DNA of 64,000 bases, from assembly GCF_000379845.1 (NCBI RefSeq), contig NZ_KB903770.1, forward strand, positions 152,489-216,488, in the 5' to 3' direction. This stretch comes from Moraxella boevrei DSM 14165. Lineage in GTDB: Bacteria; Pseudomonadota; Gammaproteobacteria; Pseudomonadales; Moraxellaceae. A program made the translations under genes and the position numbers. The notes under the pieces were generated by a model. The model was not told where the DNA came from. It did no database searches and saw nothing but the letters and a program-made list of their open reading frames with translations. This document shows positions 58,458-64,000 of this stretch, piece by piece. The stretch's first letter is position 1. Every line of letters starts with the position of its first letter.

Positions 58458-59402
58458 TTAATTGTTTTGATTCGGATTTTGGTCAGCACTGTTGTTAACA
58501 TTGTTATTTGCATTATTTGGATTGTTGTTCTCGTTCCTATTTTGACTATTGTTTTCATTAACATTTTCGCTCATCGGTTTGAGCTGACTGGGCGCTTTTG
58601 GCGTTAAAGCAAATTGCCAAACAATCGGCTCATCATGATAAGTAAAACTTAAGGTAACGCCTGTTGGCAACTGCTGATAAACGGTTAAATCTTGCCAATT
58701 TTCAGCACTATTTTGAGTTTGAAAACTGTTTTGAGCATTGTTTTGGCTATTCGTTTGATTTTGTTGCTTATTTTTGTAGCGATTTTCACGATTTTTGGCA
58801 AATTCAATCGTTTTATTATCAGGAAATTGCTTCACCATTTCTGGCGTGTCTGTCGCTGTCCATGCCGTCCATTTGATATCTTTGACGTTGGTTAATAACA
58901 CGCTTTGGCTAAAATTTTGACTGCCATTTTGTGAATTATTGGTTAAGTCTTGGTTAACTAGTTGATAACTTCGCTGTTTTACCAAGGCGTTATTTTGGCT
59001 GACATACTGAATTTTTGTCAACGTTGGTGACACATTAAAACGTGGGTCAGGGCTGGCAAAACGAATAAAACTCAACGATTGTTCATTTAAAGTAAACGTC
59101 GGTGCTATCGTTTGGGTTAAATGTGTCAAATTTTGTCCATTTTGGTTACCAGTTGTCGAAAGCCCAATCGGTACAGGCACATAGCTAGTAACCTGCGAAA
59201 AATCCTGTGAAAGCTGTAAATAAGCGTACTGCAACTGACTTAATCGGTCAATTTGTAATCTAGCACGTTGCTGAGTTTTGCTTAGGCTATCCATAATTTG
59301 CCAACCTGCCAAGGCAAGCATGGCAAAAATCAACATTGCCACCAATAACTCAATCAAGGTAAAACCTTGCACCGCTTGATGATTTGACAGATGTTGTCGC
59401 AT
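58458..59402 (-). CDS. gspJ: Type II secretion minor pseudopilin GspJ with Asn-rich tail
   Basis: Minor pseudopilin of the GspI-J-K tip complex, 314 residues, about 100 longer than typical. The prepilin cleavage site is QGFTLIELLVAMLIFAML with Glu5. The core has the FIRFASPDPRF and YQLVNQDL segments common in GspJ. Two low-complexity regions are unusual: an Asn/Gln-rich insert around residues 211-235 and a C-terminal tail of some 40 residues that is almost all Asn with Gln, Glu and Ser. It sits 21 bp after the gspI end. Confidence 0.92.
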   Translation of the reverse strand: MRQHLSNHQAVQGFTLIELLVAMLIFAMLALAGWQIMDSLSKTQQRARLQIDRLSQLQYAYLQLSQDFSQVTSYVPVPIGLSTTGNQNGQNLTHLTQTIAPTFTLNEQSLSFIRFASPDPRFNVSPTLTKIQYVSQNNALVKQRSYQLVNQDLTNNSQNGSQNFSQSVLLTNVKDIKWTAWTATDTPEMVKQFPDNKTIEFAKNRENRYKNKQQNQTNSQNNAQNSFQTQNSAENWQDLTVYQQLPTGVTLSFTYHDEPIVWQFALTPKAPSQLKPMSENVNENNSQNRNENNNPNNANNNVNNSADQNPNQNN

Positions 59403-59423
59403 TGGCTTGCCCCTTAGTGCCAG

Positions 59424-59819
59424 TTATTGTGCTGTCGGTTTTAACAAAACGCCTTCAATGCTAACAATGCTATTTTTCACCACACCGTCTGACACAGGGG
59501 CGACATCAATGGTGATTTGGCGAAAGGTAGGATTGCTATTTTCACTGAGGCTACTTTGAGTGTTTGGACTAATCGTTACTTGCCATTCTCGTCCTTGAGC
59601 TTGGATTGTTTCAGTTTTAGCATTGCTTAACCATTGATTTTTAATTTGTAATTCTGCTAACGTATTTTGGGCGACAAAATTTGCCAACGTGCGAGTTTTC
59701 ATATTGCCAACCGAATTGATATAACTGCGACTGGCATGGCTTGCCGAAATTGCCACGACCGCCAAAATCGTTAAAGCAACCATTACTTCTAAAAGCGTAA
59801 AACCTGTTTGTTTATTCAT
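59424..59819 (-). CDS. gspI: Type II secretion minor pseudopilin GspI
   Basis: Minor pseudopilin that nucleates the GspI-J-K tip. The ATG at 59819 gives 131 residues. The start is MNKQTGFTLLEVMVALTILAVVA with the GspO cleavage site after Gly and Glu5. The LANFVAQNTLAELQ and REWQVTISP segments match GspI. It is the second gene of gspHIJK, 62 bp after gspH. Confidence 0.92.
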   Translation of the reverse strand: MNKQTGFTLLEVMVALTILAVVAISASHASRSYINSVGNMKTRTLANFVAQNTLAELQIKNQWLSNAKTETIQAQGREWQVTISPNTQSSLSENSNPTFRQITIDVAPVSDGVVKNSIVSIEGVLLKPTAQ

Positions 59820-59881
59820 TATTAGCAATCATCGATTAAAAATTTATTTAGTATTGATAAAAAATTAAGAAAATGGTTCAA

Positions 59882-60550
59882 TTATTCATTCACTTGCTCT
59901 ATTGCCCCTGAACCATTGATAATAATTGGGCTAGCAATAGGATAGATTTTATCATCATTGCTATTTTGTTTCTGCACTTGAATTTGTACCGCCGTGGCTT
60001 CGCCTGTACCAAACCAGACGATTGGCGGTGCGTCATTGCCTTGCAAATAACTCGGCAAAAATTGACTATCTTGTAGCACCCTATCCAATGGCTGAATATC
60101 CACACGCACGCCAGTCGGCACATCTAGCGGGCTGATGCTTTTTTCTAGTACCCAAGTTGGCGTGTTTTTCTCGGTGTTTTGTAACGTGGCTTGTGAAACA
60201 TTTTGACTGACATTTTGGCTAGGATTTTGACCGATATTGTGATTGCCAAACGCATTTTCCAATTTGACCACCACCAGTTGCGTGGGATTGTCATCTTTTG
60301 CCAAACGAATTGCCACGCCATAAGGTTGCATCTGCTCGGCAGATAACAGGCGTACATAATTCATATTACTTTGCAAATGTTCATAAAAAGCCAAATTTTT
60401 GCGATTCTCGCTACTGCCCACCGATAAGGTCATCATGCCTGCAAATACCGACAAAATCACAATCACAACCATGACTTCCACCAAGGTAAAACCTTGTTGT
60501 TTTGTTGAAAGTGTTCTTATAATCGCTTGTTTTTCAAGTTTTTTTGTCAT
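59882..60550 (-). CDS. gspH: Type II secretion minor pseudopilin GspH
   Basis: Minor pseudopilin of the type II secretion system, 222 residues. The prepilin site KQQGFTLVEVMVVIVILSVFAG follows a 19-residue basic leader. The globular part has LSAEQMQPYGVAIRLA and a final VQIQVQKQN strand region. A Gln/Asn/Ser-rich loop (about residues 106-126) is longer than usual and resembles the low-complexity inserts in GspJ and GspK. It is first in the gspHIJK set; a TetR gene stands just upstream on the same strand, 9 bp away. Confidence 0.88.
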   Translation of the reverse strand: MTKKLEKQAIIRTLSTKQQGFTLVEVMVVIVILSVFAGMMTLSVGSSENRKNLAFYEHLQSNMNYVRLLSAEQMQPYGVAIRLAKDDNPTQLVVVKLENAFGNHNIGQNPSQNVSQNVSQATLQNTEKNTPTWVLEKSISPLDVPTGVRVDIQPLDRVLQDSQFLPSYLQGNDAPPIVWFGTGEATAVQIQVQKQNSNDDKIYPIASPIIINGSGAIEQVNE

Positions 60551-60559
60551 ATTGTATGA

Positions 60560-61171
60560 TTATTTTGCAGGGTCAGGGGCTGAGTGTTGTTTTGGCAAAT
60601 CCAAAATTTGCTGAACCAAGGTCAATCGTAACGTGTCACGCCTGCCCAAATAACGTTGATAAAAGCTAGAGTTTAGCAAGCCTGCACCGCCCTGCCCCAT
60701 GACCCAAATCGTCGCCAAATAATCTCGTGTCGTCATCAAGCTATTTTGCGACTGCAAATAAGCGGTGGTAATGTTAATCAGTTGCCTCATACGCTCACGC
60801 CGAATAGCGTACAACTCGCTGAACAAGCGGTTTAAGCCCGTTGCTGAATTAGCCAAACGTTCTTCAATTTGGTTTAACAACATCGCCCGTTGCGGATTTA
60901 GCAAATGGTACAAAATCACCCGAGCCACACCTGCTGACGGGTCATCGCCAATCCGACTATTAGCAAGTAAGTGCTCTTCATGCCGAATAATAATCCGCAA
61001 GAATAGCTCATCTTTGCTAACAAAATGCTTGTACAATGTCCCTTTAGCAAGGTCTAATTGCTCTGCCAAACTATCCAAGGTAATATCACCGTCGCCAGAC
61101 TCCAGCAATAACTGCTCAGCAACGGCTAAAATGCTCTCTTCACGTTCTTTAAATTGTTGTTGACGGCTCAT
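60560..61171 (-). CDS. TetR/AcrR-family transcriptional regulator
   Basis: A 203-residue DNA-binding regulator from the ATG at 61171. The N-terminal helix-turn-helix is clear: ILAVAEQLLLESGDGDITLD, then LDLAKGTLYKHFVSKDELF. The C-terminal ligand-binding domain is all helical. It sits 9 bp upstream of gspH on the same strand, so it may be co-transcribed with gspHIJK. The ligand and targets are unknown. Confidence 0.88.
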   Translation of the reverse strand: MSRQQQFKEREESILAVAEQLLLESGDGDITLDSLAEQLDLAKGTLYKHFVSKDELFLRIIIRHEEHLLANSRIGDDPSAGVARVILYHLLNPQRAMLLNQIEERLANSATGLNRLFSELYAIRRERMRQLINITTAYLQSQNSLMTTRDYLATIWVMGQGGAGLLNSSFYQRYLGRRDTLRLTLVQQILDLPKQHSAPDPAK

Positions 61172-61278
61172 TGATAACACTAATCCAATACAAAATTCTT
61201 AAAATAACGCAACTATGATACCTGACTGATAAGTCATTTTCCAGTCATTTTTTAAAACTTATTCTAATTAGTGAGTTT

Positions 61279-62055
61279 TTATACATATTGATTTAATAAA
61301 TTATCAAAATTATCATTGGTAATTTTGGCAAAATTTTCCAATGGCATAGCATATAAATTGGCTAAAAATTCCGCCACATACGGCACAAATGCAGGTTCAT
61401 TTGGCTTGCCACGCTTTGGCACAGGAGCAAGATAAGGGCTATCGGTTTCTATCAAAATACGGTCAAGCGGTAATTTTTTGGCAACATCTTGCAACTCCGT
61501 CGCATTTTTAAACGTGACAATCCCTGATAACGAAACGTAAAATCCCAAATCTAAGGCTTTTTTGGCAGTGTCATAATCTTCGGTAAAACAATGAATAATG
61601 CCGTGTTCCGCTTTTTCCGCCTTTAATAAATCAATGGTATCATGACGAGCATCACGGGTATGTACGACAATCGGTTTTTTTAGGATTTGGCTAACGTGAA
61701 TGTGCGTGGCAAAACTGGATTTTTGTTCGTTAATATGGTCTTTTGACCAATAATAGTCCAAGCCTGTTTCACCGATTGCCCAAACATGGTGGGCTTTTGC
61801 CAAATCCAATAAGCGTTCAGCAGTTACTTGCTTGAGCGTATCTTGGCAAGGGTGGATGCCCACGCTCATGCCGAGCGTCATGCCGTCAATCGGGGTGTGC
61901 ATAATAGATTGGATGTCGTCATATTCATCAAAATCGCACATAATCGCCATGATGCGATGTACGTTAGCACTTTTGGCGGTTTGTAGGGCAGTTTGGAGTG
62001 TGCCGTGTTTTGCCAAATCCAAACGGTTTAAATGGGCGTGGGTGTCGGTAAACAT
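61279..62055 (-). CDS. TatD-family metal-dependent DNase
   Basis: TIM-barrel hydrolase of the TatD family, 258 residues, often described as a 3'-5' exonuclease or D-aminoacyl-tRNA-type deacylase relative (TatD/YcfH/YjjV). Metal ligands are visible: DTHAHL, GETGLDYYW, HTRDARHDT, HCFTED and ETDSPYLAP. PKRGKPNEPAFVP close to the C terminus fits the YcfH subgroup. The exact substrate is uncertain. It is a single gene. Confidence 0.9.
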   Translation of the reverse strand: MFTDTHAHLNRLDLAKHGTLQTALQTAKSANVHRIMAIMCDFDEYDDIQSIMHTPIDGMTLGMSVGIHPCQDTLKQVTAERLLDLAKAHHVWAIGETGLDYYWSKDHINEQKSSFATHIHVSQILKKPIVVHTRDARHDTIDLLKAEKAEHGIIHCFTEDYDTAKKALDLGFYVSLSGIVTFKNATELQDVAKKLPLDRILIETDSPYLAPVPKRGKPNEPAFVPYVAEFLANLYAMPLENFAKITNDNFDNLLNQYV

Positions 62056-62528
62056 TTTTAATCCTTTGTTTTAATTATTTTTTTGATTTTTTAAAAGGTA
62101 TTTGTAAAAAATAACGATTTATTTCACTATTTTAGATAAGGTTGAAATTTTAGCATAAATCAGCCCGCCACATGTATAGTTTTTTGGTGTAAAATCATTA
62201 TTCTATCAAACAAACTTTTGAGGCAGAAAAGCAAACTTTTATCGCGAAAAAAATTAATTTTTGCTACGAAAACCGTTCACACTGAGCTGTCGAAGTCTCG
62301 GTTTTCTTTTGTGAGGAGCGTCGAACCATAACCGTAAACGTATCATTTTTTCATTTCTTTTACCATATTTTGTGTTTCAAAGTGAAAATTTAATTGTTTA
62401 AGGCGGTGGATACAGGTTTTTACATGAGCATAGAAAGCAAAGCTATCACATTTTTGTTTAAATCACTTTTGAAAAAGCCTAAGATTTGCTAAAATCTGTG
62501 CTTTTATTTTACCAAAAACGCATCCACT
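62056..62528. other. Intergenic region between tatD-like and dusB
   Basis: 473 bp, divergent promoters expected at both ends. Apart from the REP-like repeat at 62273-62340 no gene was seen; short frames lack ribosome sites. Confidence 0.45.
62273..62340. repeat. REP-like repeat with TCGAAG/TCGAAC arms
   Basis: CCGTTCACACTGAGCTGTCGAAG and, inverted, the later GAGCGTCGAACC and CCGTAAACG form two half-sites resembling the 'GTTCGAC...GTGAACGG' repeats found scattered in many proteobacterial genomes. Pairing is imperfect. The call rests on resemblance, as only one copy is in this window. Confidence 0.4.
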
Positions 62529-63527
62529 ATGACAACTCACCCCCTTTTACAACCCCTAAAAATCGGCAATGAAACAGTCACCAATCGCATTTGGCTCGCT
62601 CCTATGGCGGGCGTAACCGACAACCCCTTTCGACGATTGGCAAAATCCTTTGGGGCGGGTCATGCCGTATCAGAAATGATGACCTCCGATGCAACTTTGT
62701 TTGCCAATCACAAAACCTTGTACCGAGCGAATTTTGACGGCGAAATCGCCCCAATTTCTGCCCAAATTGTTGGCTCAGAACCGACAAGATTAGCCGAATC
62801 TGCCCGTTTTCAAGTGGCGAATGGGGCAAAAATCATTGACATTAACATGGGTTGCCCTGCCAAAAAAGTATGTAACAAATTGGCGGGTTCAGCATTGTTA
62901 AAAGATTTGGACTTGGTAAAAAAATTGCTGGAAGCAACGGTCAAGGCTGTGGACGTGCCTGTTACTTTAAAAACTCGTTTGGGTTTTGAAAATGGCAAAG
63001 AAAATATTTTGACAGTGGCAAAAATCGCCGAAGATATGGGCATTCAAGCCCTAACTATTCACGGACGCACCCGAGAAGACAAATATTTTGGGCAGGCACG
63101 GTATGAGCTGATTACCAAAGTTAAGCAAAACTTAACAATTCCTGTAATTGCCAATGGCGATATCGACAGTCCACAAAAAGCCAAAGCTGTATTTGATATG
63201 ACAGGGGCGGATGCCATTATGATTGGACGTTCGGCTCAAGGTAAGCCTTGGATTTTTGAGGAAATTTCCCATTTTTTACAAACCGGTGAAATTTTACCAA
63301 ATCCAACGATTGATGAGTTAAAAGAAATTGTGTTAACCCATTTGCAAGAATTATATGCGTTTTATGGCGAATATTCAGGCTGTCGCATCGCACGCAAACA
63401 TATCGCTTGGTACACATCTGGCATTCAGTTTTCTAACGAATTTCGCCAAGCCATGTACCAAGAAGACACTACCGCAGGGCAATTTGCGGTGGTTGAACGG
63501 TTTTTAAGTCAAGCGGATTATGATTAG
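62529..63527 (+). CDS. dusB: tRNA-dihydrouridine synthase B
   Basis: FMN-dependent reduction of U17 in tRNA to dihydrouridine. The 332 residues have LAPMAGVTDNPFRR, the catalytic Cys in NMGCPAKKVCNK, TLKTRLGF, TIHGRTRED, VIANGDIDS and the phosphate-binding MIGRSAQGKPWIF. In many gammaproteobacteria fis follows dusB; here it does not, as a broken frame and an IS element lie downstream. Confidence 0.94.
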   Translation: MTTHPLLQPLKIGNETVTNRIWLAPMAGVTDNPFRRLAKSFGAGHAVSEMMTSDATLFANHKTLYRANFDGEIAPISAQIVGSEPTRLAESARFQVANGAKIIDINMGCPAKKVCNKLAGSALLKDLDLVKKLLEATVKAVDVPVTLKTRLGFENGKENILTVAKIAEDMGIQALTIHGRTREDKYFGQARYELITKVKQNLTIPVIANGDIDSPQKAKAVFDMTGADAIMIGRSAQGKPWIFEEISHFLQTGEILPNPTIDELKEIVLTHLQELYAFYGEYSGCRIARKHIAWYTSGIQFSNEFRQAMYQEDTTAGQFAVVERFLSQADYD

Positions 63528-63595
63528 TATTTTAAATTTCTTTAATGAAAACATATTTTTATGAAACATAATTTTCAAAATAAAGAACTTCTATA

Positions 63596-63760
63596 TTATG
63601 CACATAGTATATTCATATCTAAATCATAACCAGCATTTTTCAGCTCTTTTGCGAGTGTTAGTTCCCATGCTTTACTCTTATCCATATCAATATAAACCAC
63701 ACCTGATTGATGCCGAGCGTTATAAATTTGCGAAAATTGCGTTATAAATGACTTATCTTT
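63596..63760 (-). pseudogene. C-terminal remnant of an unidentified gene
   Basis: A minus-strand frame of 54 codons ends in TAA at 63596-63598. It reads as genuine protein (QIYNARHQSGVVYIDMDK, then WELTLAKELKNAGYD), but the upstream frame is stopped by TAA at 63761-63763 and the IS begins at about 63799. It is the tail of a gene destroyed by decay or IS insertion. The family is not recognised. Confidence 0.4.
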
Positions 63761-63798
63761 TTATTTCATTCTGTGCAATACTATTTTAAAAACTCTAC

Positions 63799-64000
63799 TG
63801 TAGTGGCATAATAAACCTAGACAGCTGCTAAGAGATTATAATAGCCCAAACGGAGGCATAATCTCATGACAAAAGTACGTAAAACATACACACCCGAATT
63901 CAAATTAGAAATGATAAAACTCATAGAAGAACAAGGGCAAAAACCAAGTAATGTTGCAACCCAATATGAAATAGCCGAATCCACACTCGAAAACTGGCTA
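63799..64000 (+). mobile_element. IS3-family insertion sequence, left part
   Basis: The element appears to begin at TGTAGTGGCATAATAAAC (63799 onward), a typical TG-starting terminal repeat, 67 bp before the transposase start, and runs off the window. Only the left end and the first transposase codons are present, so the full length, the second end and the target duplication cannot be judged. Confidence 0.7.
63866..64000 (+). CDS. IS3-family transposase OrfA (partial, runs off the edge)
   Basis: First 45 codons of the small helix-turn-helix protein (InsE/OrfA type) of an IS3-family element. RKTYTPEFKLEMIKLIEEQG is the typical start and PSNVATQYEIAESTLENWL the recognition helix region. The ATG at 63866 follows CGGAGGC at 63851-63857. 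The rest, and the OrfB integrase, lie outside the window. Confidence 0.88.
   Translation, partial: MTKVRKTYTPEFKLEMIKLIEEQGQKPSNVATQYEIAESTLENWL

Overview
The window is a chromosomal segment of a low-GC gammaproteobacterium, most likely Moraxella or a close relative in Moraxellaceae. The support is indirect: the AT-rich base use, the divergent yggS / pilT-pilU arrangement, a detached set of type II secretion minor pseudopilins (gspHIJK), an HD-less CCA enzyme, and protein sequences that read as Moraxellaceae throughout. The functional argF would argue against M. catarrhalis, which is known for arginine auxotrophy. No phage, CRISPR array, rRNA or tRNA gene was seen. The only mobile element is an IS3-type element cut by the right edge.

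Layout. (1) 1-6.3 kb: the leucine genes leuC, leuD and leuB, with leuC separated from leuD by a 2.9-kb accessory island. The island carries a small secreted Ntox21-like toxin with an Imm41-like immunity gene (own promoter and terminator; the toxin frame is broken at an A9 tract), a relic of a small gene, a lipoprotein, a PEBP-family protein and a VapBC-like antitoxin/PIN pair. (2) 6.3-9.4 kb: a small basic protein, an orphan Imm42-like protein, an rtcB RNA ligase pseudogene with two in-frame stops, about 670 bp of AT-rich non-coding DNA, and an Mpo1-like membrane protein. (3) 9.4-17.3 kb: yggS divergent from pilT-pilU (twitching motility), then rsmE, a PAS-GGDEF-EAL protein and an acyl-CoA dehydrogenase. 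(4) 17.3-23.4 kb: an unknown protein, a K+ channel, a FolK-like protein, gyrA, a TrmB-like methyltransferase and yacG. (5) 23.5-31.6 kb: argF, mnmA, a CreB-like response regulator without its kinase, ggt as a lipoprotein, tgt, and cca-aroQ. (6) 31.6-41.5 kb: pyruvate dehydrogenase aceE-aceF, a GST, maeB and an nhaC-type antiporter. (7) 41.5-50 kb: an orphan NrtD-like ATPase, a HAD hydrolase, phoH-ybeY, lipB, a membrane protein, uvrB and nadK. (8) 50-57 kb: a BI-1/YccA protein, a WG-repeat protein, an NlpD-like lipoprotein, lpxB, a DAHP synthase gene and an NCS2 purine permease. (9) 57-64 kb: gspHIJK, a TetR regulator, tatD, dusB, a broken gene end and the IS element.

How the parts work together. 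Most of the window is core housekeeping: leucine, aromatic and arginine synthesis, pyruvate entry to the TCA cycle, tRNA and rRNA modification, DNA topology and repair, and envelope assembly. pilT/pilU and gspHIJK connect it to type IV pilus and type II secretion machines. The unusual content is concentrated in the leuC-leuD gap and the 6.3-8.3 kb stretch, where small toxin/immunity-type genes, relics and a decayed RNA-repair gene lie together. The leading candidate for a little-described system is the 1.53-2.38 kb cassette: a Sec-signal-bearing stand-alone toxin with immunity gene, and a homopolymer placed where slippage could switch the toxin on or off.
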